From: Pyrrhosoma nymphula
Taxonomy: Eukaryota > Arthropoda > Insecta > Odonata > Coenagrionidae
NCBI GenBank assembly: GCA_963573305.1
Contig: OY754339.1
Location: 90,799,838-90,863,837 of the forward strand
Direction: 5' to 3'
DNA: 64,000 nucleotides
Part shown: in pieces, positions 1 through 11,489 of the stretch
Layout of the letters: every line of letters starts with the position of its first letter
Numbering within the stretch: the stretch's first letter is position 1
Position numbers and translations under genes: made by a program
Notes under the pieces: model-generated
What the model was told of the DNA's origin: nothing
Databases searched by the model: none
What the model saw: only the letters and a program-made list of their open reading frames with translations

Positions 1-1569
1 GTGATCCATCACAGGCATTCGTCACACAGATTGACGTTCCCCGTGGATGGAGCGCGGACGAAGAATCGGGGAAATCAAACAGTAGAGGAACGGATTGCGA
101 TATCACGCAAACATGCGGTGCGGGCAGAGATTCCGTGTTTCTCGTTCACGAGGCAGAGTGAACAAAAAAAATGAAATAGAATTAAGATCATTTTCCGCCT
201 TTCGTTTTTCATTTTTTTTTCGACAAAAAATACTTTTTTTATCTCTTTTAGCACTAAATGTAGGTAAATGAATTCATTTCCTTTAGTATAGCAATTGACA
301 ATAATTTTTTTCATAATTATTTACAATTGAAACTACTTTGAGAGCTGTTTGTTTTAATTAATAAATGTTACCCATGAATGCATTATCAGGAGTATAGGAC
401 ATACTTCCTATGTCTAACTCTAAAGTAAAAAAAATTAAATATATTTTTCCTTTAGGCATATCTTTTTATGGAAAAAAGAGCTTTGAGTTTGATAAAACTT
501 TATGTTGTTCTAATAGAAGTTTAACGTTGCTTCCATGGCAGGGGTTACCGGGTGCATAATCATATCATAAGAAACAATTAATGATAGCGATATTGCTCTA
601 CCGTGAAAGTTTTCTAAGGTATAACATAAGCCTAAATATAGAAGTGAACATGAGTAGACCTAATTCGAGGTAAAGTGCAGAAGTATTGGTTAGGGAAACT
701 AAACCGTTCAACTGATAGAACAGCAAGAGATGCTCTAACAACAAAATCACAGTCTTGAACTTAATTATTTCCTAATTGAAGAACACGCAGTCCTGCGGGA
801 CAAAATTTGATGGTTTAATATGGTGTAACACCATATTAAACCATTTGTATCATGCTTCTAAGATATTATAACTGTGATAGAGGCTGAAAAGTAAAGAATA
901 GCCTTTAAAATACGCTGAGAACAACTAGATCAGAGGAAAGAAGTGATATAGAAAACTGGGTTTGATTGGATAATTCTCCGTTCAGAAAAGACCACACATA
1001 TCAATATACTCTCTTATGATGCCCAGGTGCCAGCTTCGACTCAGATTTGTGACGGTGAAAGAATTAGAGAAGGTGACTGGACAAATGTGGAGGCTACAGA
1101 ACTAGTTACACATACCGAAGGCCACAGTCCCGGAAATGAGTGACATTTTTCAGTGGGATCTCTATCCTTACTTGAGTTCTATGCGATGAACGCTTCAATT
1201 ACCAACCTGATTCGGTGGATTTGTACGTTAAACTTCGGACCCTTTGGCACCTTTCGTAAAAATTTGGCTAAAGACGAAGCCGAGTATCTTTCCACCATTC
1301 CTCAGTTACCCAAAATAAACTTTTTCCATTATCATCCATCCTAAACGGTGCAAATGACCCCAGAGCTCGGTTGTCCTTCAAATACCCAACCATGTACCGA
1401 CTTTTGCTCATACTCTCCACACCCACAACACAACACGTTCAGTCAAACTTTTTCATCGTCTTCCACTCCCAAATCGAATATATTTTACTCTTTTCCCATT
1501 CTCTTTATGCAGAGTCCAGATGTCATCCAAGTCCGGGTTTTAATCCATCCCTATTCCTCAATTTGGACG
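1..1569. other. No recognised feature
   Basis: AT-rich sequence. The longest open frames are 79-88 codons and overlap each other in different frames between about 1150 and 1640; none shows a known motif. I see no RNA gene and no element end here. Confidence 0.5.
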
Positions 1570-2105
1570 TCGGGGGACGTGCACTGATTCATGCTAATAA
1601 TACAACTGTAATTACTATCCCTCAAAATAATACCTGATTAATTGGATAAAATTTTAGTCCTCAAAACTTACTTTGATAGATAGGTAAAATGAATAAAATT
1701 GATAATGATATAACTAATGCAATTACACCTCTTAATTTGATAGGGATTGAATGGCATAAGAATATAATAAATATCATAACGGTTGAATAGGAACTGGAGT
1801 TACTAATGGATTGGATGGAATGAAATAATCAGAATCTCGTAATATGTAAGTGTTTACTAATAATAATATAACTAATAGTATAATTAATATAAAGAATCCA
1901 ACTACATTCATTCATGACAAATAAGGATGAAATGAAACTGTATCTCTATCTCTATTCAATCCTTTCTATAGTCTTAATTTAGCGGATTATCAGAACCAGT
2001 TTGGTGTAAAAACAATAAATTAACTACTGTAGCAGCTGTTACAATAAAGAGTAATAGGAAGTGGAAAATAAAACATCGGATTAATGTAGCATTGTCTGCT
2101 GCAAA
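1570..2105 (-). pseudogene. CYTB: Nuclear mitochondrial copy (numt) of cytochrome b, partial
   Basis: Read on the minus strand with the invertebrate mitochondrial code, this stretch gives the C-terminal half of cytochrome b. Recognisable pieces in order are FAADNATLIRCFIFHFLL, LHQTGSDNPLN, a HPY segment, and SIPIKLRGVIALV followed by FWGLKFYPINQVLFW and LLAWISARP. Several TGA codons fall exactly where cytochrome b has tryptophan, and AGA falls at a serine or glycine-type position, so the sequence is mitochondrial in origin. Frameshifts near 1770 (after the WYLLYSYAI part) and around 1960 break the frame, so it cannot be functional. Homology stops near 2105, just upstream of the FAADNA segment, and near 1570 after ARPP. 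It is surrounded by ordinary nuclear sequence. An assembly join to a real mitochondrial contig is less likely because of the frameshifts. Confidence 0.9.
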
Positions 2106-2264
2106 TGTTTTACCAAACGTACCAAACATACTCCCAAATTACCTCAGCTGTCGGTCAGCTGTAGCCGTCCAAGAAGCAGAAAATAAACGAGTCATCTCTC
2201 GAATGTAGCCGAATCTGCGAGGACAGAGATATATCCTACAAATAGCAAGCGAATGAGCTTAAAG

Positions 2265-2693
2265 GCTGTGATTCCCAACCCTTACACGTTTGGGACACCG
2301 TTCACACCGAGGTTACAGCGTTCATCATAGACACCCTTCTCAGATATATTTAAATTTAAAAAATATCGATAAATTAATGAGGAATACGTCTTAGGAAAAT
2401 TTTAACTTCACATTTAAATAAATACTTTCTCAGTTATATTTTATTTGTTTAATTAAAGAAATAGTAAAATCACCAACCAACATCTAATATGGTATAATTG
2501 AGATATAGTACACTACTGGAGTGAGGTTGGAAGAGGTTCTTCGATTGCTCTCTCCATCTGTCGAGAGTTAGATTAATCAATTCATACGTTGGTCATACAA
2601 AACATTTCTTGTTTTCCCGAAATAATATCGCGGCACCCCTAGCTGTATTCCCGGCACCCTAAATTGCCGCGGTACACTGGTTGGCAACCACTG
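2265..2693. mobile_element. hAT-like MITE, non-autonomous
   Basis: The right end reads, inward from its terminus, CAGTGGTTGCCAACC. The left end is CTGTGATTCCCAACC. These are imperfect inverted repeats of the CAGTGGTTCCCAACC type that is common at hAT element ends. The flanks are GCTTAAAG (2257-2264) and GCTTCAAG (2694-2701), an 8-bp target duplication with one mismatch, which is the hAT length. The 429-bp interior has no coding potential. Confidence 0.65.
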
Positions 2694-2701
2694 GCTTCAA
2701 G

Positions 2702-5700
2702 GCTGTGATACACGAATGCATGCTTTGTAAAAGATTTTCAACGGAGTACATCGTAATTTTCACGGTGGAAGTAGGAGAAAAATGACAAATTATCTTGGGA
2801 ACTTGATTACTTCCGCGCGATCAGAGAAATATCGGAACGCATGACAGATAGATAGAGAGGCAGATAGATATAGGGAGAATGAGGTACACTTGGAAACCGA
2901 AAACCAAGTAGGTATGCGGGTAGCGCGCGAATACGTGCTTCTGGAATGAATAACTACTTATATCATGTTTTCGACGCGCATAATCTCGGGCGGTGGAGGA
3001 AAAGCGTTAGCTTGAGGGGACGGATGGGGGGCGGGTGGTGGGAGGGGAGGGTGGACGAGGGTCACGTGACGACTAGGGATTTAAAATGTCGAACGATTTA
3101 TGATTTATTGGGTGTGGAATGGGTCGAGGACTGATAGCGGCGTCTGCGGACTAAATCCTTTAACCGATTGCCGAGAGAGGTGTGGGAGATGTTTCGGGAG
3201 AGACGGGGAGGGATGGGGAGGGGAACTTGAGGCTGTGGGGGGAGGGGAGAGACGCCTGCTGTACGAATGAAGCAATCCCAAAACGATGTCCCTTCACGAA
3301 AATCTTTCCACAGTCCTTTGAGAGTGCGTCCGCACGCGGTGGGTTTAAAGTAGTTAAAGGTAGTTTGAGCGGGATAGTTCCCTAGTAATAATGGAGATCA
3401 TATTCGTATTTTATTATTTTTATTACAGTGTCTGTAAAAAGTGTGTAGTAAATATTGTCAAATTATAGGCGCAAAAATAGTATTGTTAAGTATGACCAAA
3501 GTTTCTCAGTAATTAAAAAATTACAACTACTTAAGTCTATAACTTGACTCATTTTTTCACGCCGTACGGCTAAAAAGCCTTCAAAACAGAAATTTATTTT
3601 GCATTCTGTAAACATTACTGCGGTGAGTAATTTATTAATTTTTTATAACTATAGTAGTGACGCCATGTATGCATCAGAACGCACTCTTTTTTTTAAACTA
3701 AGTCATTACAGGACGCATACCTGCTCTGCATCCCATGAGAAACGGCTTTTATTTTTTACAAATATCTCGAAAAGTATTCAGAATTGTAATGAAATACTTT
3801 GCACGTTTACCCAATTCTTTTATTAAATATAAAACAACACTTAGTATTTGATTTCAATGGTGACTATTAATCTAGAATATCACTATTGCTAGAAAACATT
3901 AAAGGTCATCTCGAAATTCTGTAAGGAAGTGGCTGATATTTTGGAAGAATTAGAAAGAATTAGAAAGTTTTTCATCAGAATGAGGAGTAATTCATTGAAT
4001 TTAATTTGCAGTGATATCTCTCTCAAATAATCAATTGACTAATAATTGTATTTAGACGTAAAAACTGCGCGTGAGATACGTTGCGTTACATATTCCTGAT
4101 TTATTTTAGTTTAAGAGCGAGCGAAGAATAGGAAATCCGACAAAATTAATTACGACGCATTTTGGCTCAATGTTATGCGTTGTTTGTAGTTATGATTTCC
4201 CTACTATTTCACGAATATCCGCGGTTAGTATGGTTTAGAAAATTAGACAGTAATTGTGAACTGAGGTTCAAGGGATTGGTGTTACAATCTGTGAGGGCTT
4301 CACGGAATATCACAACCAATCAGCCAAAATACATGTCTTTAGAAATGATTGAACACTTTCATAGTAAAGTCACTCAACTTATTTGTTTTATGCAAGTTGC
4401 AGACTAAGGTTTTTCGAGAACTGAAGAGCCTTTGCGTGTTTAATTTGGCCTTCACAATGAACAAGTGAAAACTATTCCAGTATCAAGCTTTTATCATTCC
4501 TGGCGACTGCCGCGCTGAAATAGTTCACCTTGATCGAAGGAAGATTAATGGTCATATCATTATTTTGGGTTTTTGATCTAATATTTATCAATCTGAGTGG
4601 AATTATGGCAATGATAAAATGCGGATTAATGAGTGCAATATACTCTCCCTCCGTTATAGTTACTTGAACAGTCATCAGCGATTATCCTTAGATTCTAATG
4701 ATATAAGATTCAAGATCCATCATTTATCGATGCAAAGCAAATGTATGCTTTTACAATGTGGAGATGATATTTCTCGTACAGCATCTCTTAGACAAACAAA
4801 TCTTTAATGAAGCCCTCCGACCAAATGCTATTTTAGTGAAGAGACAATCAATGTGATAAGGTAACTACTATATAAGAAACTTTCATTAACTATGGTGCGA
4901 TATTGAGGTCTTAATGAAAACCTCTCTACGAGATCCATTTAAAAATTAAATTAAATGCCGGTATTCACCGAGCAAGAAAAATTATGAATTCCAAACTTTT
5001 AATTCTTCAAACTTATCAAGAAAAATTATATCCACCGTCTCAAACAATCAGCAAACATTTTGGAACAGCTGAAATGCATCAACAAACTAAAATACTGACG
5101 ATAGAAGGAATGCTACCACTGAATGACTTACTGGCAGAAAGGGTTAACTGAAAGACTTAACGTGAGGGTATTAACAAATGCACCGAGAACCTACTCATTT
5201 AAATAGCAATGGCGATTTCCAATAGTCTCTGACATCAGTTCTATTGATTCACATCAGAACAAAACGCCTTAGGATCACTTATTTTGGTCACATTTTTAAA
5301 TTTCCATTCCATGAATTGATATATTTTACTGTTACCACCCATATCTCACACTCGATACCGCCTAGACGTTGTAACTCAAACGATGTTGAGCGTTGGACGG
5401 CTTAATTACAGGCTGAGCCGATAGCAACGAATCGAAAAATGTCCTCAGTTACGGTAATGATCGGAAAAATAAAAGGCGAGGTAAACAAGTGTATCTAAAC
5501 TCGGAAATAGTAGACTCCAGTTTCAAGAGCTCCTACTACTAAGATCATTTTGCGTCACCTTACGGGACGCGGCTGGCTCAAATTCAGTGCAGCTTAGTCC
5601 TTACTAGTACCTGATTAAAAACGCAATGTATTTTGAGCATTTAAAGTCCCTGAGCAAGGTATGCTTCGGGCCCCTTGCCAGGGCACAATCGACGGAATTG

Positions 5701-7211
5701 ATTATGCAAAGGCATAAAAACAAGACAAGGCTTTCTTATGAACGAATACGAAACCGGAATTTGGGTACGCATGCAGTATTCACCATCTTTTGTTTGGTGC
5801 AGCCTTGATCCCATGCCAAATTTTCAGCTACAGCATAATTTGGAGCATGTATTGCGGACTTATGTCTATCCTAATTATCACGTCCCGCCTAATTCTCGAT
5901 TGAAAATGAATTCTTAAGCCATTATTGCTGTTACAGTGGCACGCAAATGCGTAAAAATTCGTATTTTTTAGCCTGTTGATAGTAGGTACAACTTGGAGAA
6001 AGGGCATCACATATCAGGGAGAGAAGTAGTCCCGATGAGTTCTCCGTGGTGGAACACTTAGTTCCTTATCTCACGTCATAGGAAGAGAGGGATGTATTGT
6101 AAAAGTAGAACGAAAAGGTGGCCATATATATAACAGCTCTTCCGTTCAGCTGTTGGAGAATCATAAATCAGCCATCCATATTTACTTTTATTAGCCGCAT
6201 TCGTTCAACACTCCCTGTGATTATATGACGCCGGCATGACCATTCTCTGAGGAAATAAACTCCCTGGTTATTACCTATTAAATCTTTCACAAGCTCCATC
6301 CTATAAATTTTCCATCCATCCAGCGCAGCGCAAGAAATGATGGCCTGATGCTTTACGTAATATAGTTTGGTTATCTGCCACCATCGACGTAGATTTTATT
6401 AACACCGGAAAAAGAACATGACTCTCTGTACCACTTATGAGGGTTCCTAGTATCCGTCACTAAAACATGGGAGATATTTCGAATTTTCAATTATATATCT
6501 AATCTCACTCGTTTACTTTAAAAACATGCACAACATTTGAAAATTTCAAGCCTTTATTCAAATGTTTTTAGGCCCCGGATAACATTTGGTTGTATAGGCT
6601 GGTTTCTCATTCATTTCTCTACTATTGAGCTTCTGGGAAAAATATTTATATTTGCTCACTAGGATGGGTTTATAATATAGTACTGGTCAACTTCTTGCAC
6701 CATACGACTATCCTTATGAGGAAAGTCCATTTCATTGCCTGTTGACCATCCACTAATCAGTTATTACCCCCGCAAGTAGGTAATAATTTTCTTATAATAA
6801 CACATGATAATTCAATACTTATATTTTTTCGGGAGATATACGTAAGTTATTGACCCATATCTACCGAAGAAAAAAATTATATATATTGCATTTTTAAAAA
6901 AGAGGTCGTTAAGAAGAATCATCTAGATAATAAATAATGCTAATTTTCTCCGGTTAGGCCACATCTCAGATACGCGCGAGTACTTGGGACCCTGCAAGGT
7001 AAGATTAAAGTAAATAATATGCATAGCGAAAAATACACGCTTTGTTAAAAACTGCTACGAGCAAAAGGAAAGTGCTACGCAAGTGATGAAAGGACTAGGT
7101 TAAGAGCCGTTATAGACTCGGAGGCTTCACACTACTTTGATTGCTTGAACATTTTTGATCTGATGAGTTTCAGTACGGCACAGAGGATATTATTTTGGCC
7201 AGTGAAATATC
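2702..7211. other. No recognised feature
   Basis: About 4.5 kb with only short open frames (up to about 81 codons) and no motif I can name. A GC-rich, G-run-rich patch lies at about 2985-3340. The rest is AT-rich and looks like ordinary non-coding or deeply decayed sequence. Confidence 0.45.
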
Positions 7212-7991
7212 TCTCGAACTATACACCAAAGACGATGATATTAGCCATGAAAGAATCATTTGACTCGTCCGGGATTCGAACCCGGATCTCCCGATTTCCT
7301 GTCAGATGTGTTAACCAGTTACACCACTTTAAGCCATCATAATTCAAGGCGTATTTCAGCGGGGGTTTACCTGTCTAGATTGTAGCACAGGCGACGTTGT
7401 CGTGAATGAAATGCCATAGCCACGGAGAATAAAGGCCGCCACACACCGAATGCTATGCCAAGCGCGCTACCAGATTTCGCTACGAGTCTTAAGATCCCGT
7501 AAAGCGATTTCCCACTGCCCGCACACACCAAATGCGAGCCACGCGAACCGATGCGAACTTCCCTAGGGCTATATCGCTCGGCCGGCGATTTCCTCTTCGC
7601 TTAGCTTCCGTGGCGCATGCGCAGTATCTATTGCGGTAAATGAGCACTTTCGTCCCGCCAGCCCAAATTAATTTTTAAACTACTTACAACAGAGCTATTT
7701 CAACTAAATTACGTGCATTAGTTCTGCACACTATGCGCATTGTATAAAATCATTCATCATTGCAATTAAGTCAATATTAATGGAATAGTCAAGTGTCAAA
7801 TCTGAGACGAGCGTTTTACGCCGTCCGCCATCTTGCTACATAGCACGGCATGGTTAGCTTCCTGGTGTGTGCGCGCACATAGCGGACGTCCGTTGCGAGA
7901 ATAGTTCTCACGCTTAGCATAGCATTCGGTGTGTGGCGGCCTTAAAACCAACATTATCGCTTTAAAACGACTAACTTGACAATTTACAAAA
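7212..7991 (-). repeat. tRNA-related SINE, copy 1 (split by a MITE)
   Basis: A repeat shared with 32866-33134. The tRNA-like core is on the minus strand at 7262-7335, with a B box GGTTCGAATCC and an A-box-like TGGTGTAACTGG. The tRNA-like part is internal: conserved repeat sequence continues on both sides of it, from 'caccaaagacg' at the left end to 'ctaacttgacaattt' at the right end. The two halves (7212-7432 and 7943-7991) are collinear with the uninterrupted copy, and the 510 bp between them is an inserted MITE. A short third piece lies at 55604-55672. Confidence 0.8.
7433..7942. mobile_element. PIF/Harbinger-like MITE inserted in a SINE
   Basis: Terminal inverted repeats of about 32 bp begin AGGCCGCCACACACCGAATG at both ends (right end read inward), with one mismatch. 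TAA flanks each side (7430-7432 and 7943-7945), the 3-bp duplication typical of PIF/Harbinger elements. The empty site is known from the intact SINE copy at 32866-33134. The element is 510 bp with no coding potential, so it would need a transposase supplied from elsewhere. Confidence 0.88.
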
Positions 7992-8798
7992 AACTAGAAC
8001 TGATGGATGGGAAAATCAGAAAAATACACTACCAAACTGATTGGGCTTTCTTTCTTGGCACCATTAGTGATTATAAAAAAACAGCGTGGCATTACATATT
8101 AATCAGAATTTGATGATGCAGTAAAGGATATGAGGGAGAGAAAGGCGCCAGGAGTTGATGAGAAAAGTATGCCGAAGTGAGGCCTTTAAATACAGGCTAA
8201 GCTACACTGATAGATTGAAAAACATTCATCGACTACTACAAGGCTTTCGATCGTGTAGATAGAGGAAAACCTTAGCCTACGATGCACAGGAGAGGATAAC
8301 CTGGCTACTTGGTAAAAACAATACAGCATATGAATAGGGATACCAAAATTATAATCAACACTGGCATCGACAAAAAAAATTACTCAAGAAATTAAAACCT
8401 ACCAAGGAGTGAGACAAGGATGTCCTTTATCTCCCACACTTTTCAATATCTACCTAGACGATTTCGTGAGAGAATGGAAGGAAAGCGCACCTTAGTACCA
8501 TGCAATTCGCCGATGAACATGTTATTATCCAAGAAAACGAAAAGAAATTACAATTAGCAGTCCACGAACTATACCTTCTAAGTCTTAAATATAACTTAAA
8601 AATCTCAATTATGAAAACCAAAACCATGGCATTCCCGGAAAAGGACCCAATAAGAACACAAATTACAGTTGGAAATGAAATCCTAGAATAGGTATCACAT
8701 TTTAAATAAATTGGCAGTAACACAACATATGAAGATGATGAAGATATAACTGACTATGAAAAAGTAACTTTTTTTGCTTCCACAGATTTTTTCTCTTG

Positions 8799-8848
8799 GT
8801 ACAACATGTTTCGACACAGTGCACTGCAGTGGTGTCATCATCAGGTAC
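8799..8848 (-). ncRNA. Hammerhead ribozyme-like motif (intact core)
   Basis: On the minus strand: stem I strand GUAC (8848-8845), CUGAUGA (8844-8838), one extra U, stem II GACAC with GUGUC (8836-8832 and 8817-8813), GAAAC (8812-8808), a self-complementary ACAUGU (8809-8804) that would form a minimal stem III, then U and the second GUAC (8802-8799) closing stem I. The conserved core is complete apart from the extra U before stem II. Activity is not shown by sequence alone. Confidence 0.65.
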
Positions 8849-8983
8849 AAAGTTTCAAAATTATTCAAGAGGAATATATACTCATAAGCGACTTGGTGGA
8901 AGGTAGGAGAGGAGGGGGGGGGTTGAGGAGGGGAAAAAACAGGGGAGAGGTGAGGGACGGCGTATGAATCTAGTCTAATAATT

Positions 8984-9023
8984 GTACTAAATGATGACAC
9001 CGCTGTGTCGAAACATGTTGTAC
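8984..9023 (+). ncRNA. Hammerhead-like motif, decayed core
   Basis: Inverted partner of the 8799-8848 motif. Stem I (GUAC at 8984-8987 and 9020-9023), stem II (GACAC/GUGUC), GAAAC and the ACAUGU palindrome are kept, but the CUGAUGA box reads UAAAUGA, so the catalytic core is lost. Confidence 0.55.
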
Positions 9024-9394
9024 CAGAAGAATAAATCTGTGGAAGAAAACAAAGTTACTTTTCCATTTGCGAAAATCAACTTCCATATTCTTGAGCCTGA
9101 AACCATGGAAGATATAACTAACAAAGTAAATAGCTATCAAAGAATATGCGGCACCATTAGAAGAGCACCGAAAGAAAAAACCACGAAGGAAACACAGGTT
9201 AAATTCTGCAACGTGATGACAATACCTACATAATTGTATGAGTCCTGATCATTGGCGCCAAGGCAAAGAGATTGGAGAAACATAGAAACATCAGAAATGA
9301 AATGTCTCAGATCCATTAATTTGAAAGTAGACATTGAAAAGAAATACTAATTTAAAAAATAAAAACGTATAAACGATACCATTCATTCAAACAA

Positions 9395-10103
9395 GTAATA
9401 CTGAGTTAGAACGCGTGCAGCGAAGATCGGCAAGATATGTTAAAGGCCGTTATGATAATCTCGTTAGTGTCACTGACCTTTTGCAGCAACTGGGATGGGA
9501 AAAGCTTTCAGACCGTCGATTAAAATTTAGACTAAATCTATTATGTAAGTTCCAAACCGGTCTATTCTCTGACGACGTTGACAATATTTTACGAAATCCG
9601 ACATACTACGGTAGATCAGATCATGAGAGTAAAATTAGGGAACTAGACTGCAGAACGGATACATTTAAGATGTCATTTTTCCCACGAACGATAAGGGACC
9701 ATAATAGCTGCCATGAGACTTTTATCTAGGTTTGTCGTTAGGTAGTGTAGCTCTTAGTAGTGGTAGTACTCATAATACTTGAATCCTTATCTGTTACCTA
9801 GTACATACTAACAGCACGCCTAGCATGTTTTCTACATGGGTCTTGAGTCCCTGTCCATCTGTGTAGTTGTAGAATGCATGTATATTGAGGTCACTCCATT
9901 TTGATGACATCTGTAGTGTAGTGTTGCATGCTTGTGAGGCTTCGCCTCATGACAAGCATTAGCGATTTATGCTAATGCATAATTAGTCGTAGTTACACTA
10001 ACTTTAGGGTATAGTGTAATGCATGTTGGTGAATACTCACCCCCTGCCACACACCCCTGAGGTGGCTTGCAGAGTATTTTGTAGATGTAGATGTAGATGT
10101 AAT
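9395..10103 (+). pseudogene. L2/CR1-type non-LTR retrotransposon, 3' end
   Basis: An open frame at 9395-9729 gives the C-terminal region after the RT: a VQRRSARYV start, then SVTDLLQQLGWEKLSDRR, and later RTDTFKMSFFPRTI, the SFFPRTI signature at the end of L2/CR1-group ORF2 proteins. About 370 bp of 3' UTR follow, ending in GTAGAT repeats (10079-10101), the short-repeat 3' tail typical of this group. The copy is 5' truncated. The UTR matches 35985-36170, so the window contains two copies of one family. Confidence 0.85.
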
Positions 10104-10930
10104 TTCATTGAGTATCTTTTCAACTTAAACTCATTTTCATCATTACTTAACATACTTTGATGACACACATTATAATGATATCTATCGTTCGAAGAAAGAA
10201 GTGACTAAAGATTTACCTATCCTCCCTTGATATCTCAGCTATGCAATGTTTAAGTCATATATTACCTTCCCTAACAGACGTTTCCTTTTTTATTCCCTTT
10301 CCTTCTTTCTCACACTCTTCCTCCCCCTTTAATTACAAGGCTGCCAGTCCCAATACCACCTCCACTTATTTAGCTGCCTCAGTTGAGGCAGATTGTGCTG
10401 ATCGGACCCCAGCTATAACTACAAATTTTAACAAGCCACCTAAAATGGACCATAAGAGTTGTAGCAGAGAATGGAATACATAAAACTGGATAGGTGAAGC
10501 TTTAAGGTTTAAACAAGGATCACAATGAAATAAAATAATAATATAATTCTCGATTAAACCACAAATTCAAAGAATAGTAGAAATGATAATGAAAAATTGA
10601 CATTCGATAATGTATAAATTTTTCATCTATTCCGAATTATATTTTTGATATTTCTTTCAAAAGAACTTCACTTAGCGGACTTAAGTATAAAGTTAAATCG
10701 ACTACCCGATGCACAAAAATGTCACAAGCAAAAACACTCGCAAGATTAATTCAACAGCCTTTTGTGACGAGAGAGTCGATAAAAATAAAGCTATGGCTAA
10801 TGTATCTTTCGTGAGCAGGCTGCGGGTCATACGAGTATACACTGAATCAATGTTCGCCATCTACCTTTTATATACCTAGGGAGGGAGGGGACAAGGGAGA
10901 GGGAGATAAGGGAGTATCCTGGCGATCCAA
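10104..10930. other. No recognised feature
   Basis: AT-rich, with one 80-codon open frame (10241-10483) of serine/proline-rich composition and no recognisable domain. Confidence 0.5.
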
Positions 10931-11215
10931 ATTTGTTCATGAATCGGATAACATCGAATCAGAATCGGAACCGTAACTGAGTCGGAATCGTAATTGATTC
11001 GGAATCGCACCGGAATTAGAATTGCGAATGAATTTATGTCGCAACTGGATAAGAATTTCCACTGAAAGGGAATCGAATCGTATTGGAGACAAATCGAAAT
11101 GGCATCGGATTTTTAAAAATCGATTCAAAATAATCGTGAATCGCATTAAATTAATCAACATCCGAGCGCATCGAATCGTAAATCATCTGATCTGATCGTA
11201 AATCTCATCTGATGT
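10931..11215. repeat. Degenerate GAATCGG-type tandem repeat
   Basis: About 285 bp built from imperfect GAATCG, GAATCGG and GAATCGTA units, many sharing an ATCG core. The spacing is irregular, so it looks like an old, mutated short tandem repeat. Confidence 0.75.
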
Positions 11216-11489
11216 GAGAGGGGGTTGGCTAAGGAGCGGATGAGAGACGACAGAACATGGTAAGAAACGCTGACAACATAATAGAATTAAAATTGAGAGG
11301 GGGGGAAGGTGTCAGCTGTGCGTTGCACGACAAGGTTTACGATCAAAATCAAACTGGATAAAAATACGCTGATATTGTTCGCAACCCATCGGAGTAGCAC
11401 ATCTAAAGCCTGAAACACACGATCATTTTTCAAGTACATTTCAGGGATAGTGGCAATGACAGCTCAAATGATGACTCTCTTACTCATTG

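Larger units (their letters stand above)
8752..9107. mobile_element. Penelope-like terminal fold-back inserted in the reverse transcriptase
   Basis: Two inverted arms (about 8765-8850 and 8975-9065) face each other around a G-rich spacer. The insertion interrupts the RT reading and is flanked by a 12-bp duplication, GAAGATATAACT, at 8740-8751 and 9108-9119. Each arm carries a hammerhead-like motif. There is no coding sequence. I interpret it as paired terminal repeats of a PLE without its ORF, because the same motif style flanks a PLE GIY-YIG domain at 61.7-63.3 kb. Confidence 0.75.
8105..9335 (+). pseudogene. Non-LTR retrotransposon reverse transcriptase, decayed
   Basis: Pieces of one reverse transcriptase can be followed through frameshifts: a KAPGVDE start of the RT domain (about 8150), IDYYKAFDRVDR (about 8225-8260), GVRQGCPLSPTLFNIYLDD (8410-8462), MQFADEHVII (8501-8530) and KYNLKISIMKTKTMAF (about 8590-8640). 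After a 356-bp insertion follow YQRICGTIRRAPKEKT and NIETSEMKCLRSI (9137-9310). The catalytic FADD box reads FADE, so a metal-binding Asp is changed as well as the frame being broken. The motif style matches the endonuclease/RT elements common in insect genomes. I do not assign a clade. The 5' half including the endonuclease is missing. Confidence 0.85.

Noticed and set aside
7262..7335. Functional tRNA gene
   Set aside because: The acceptor stem pairs poorly and the unit is embedded in a repeat present elsewhere in the window.
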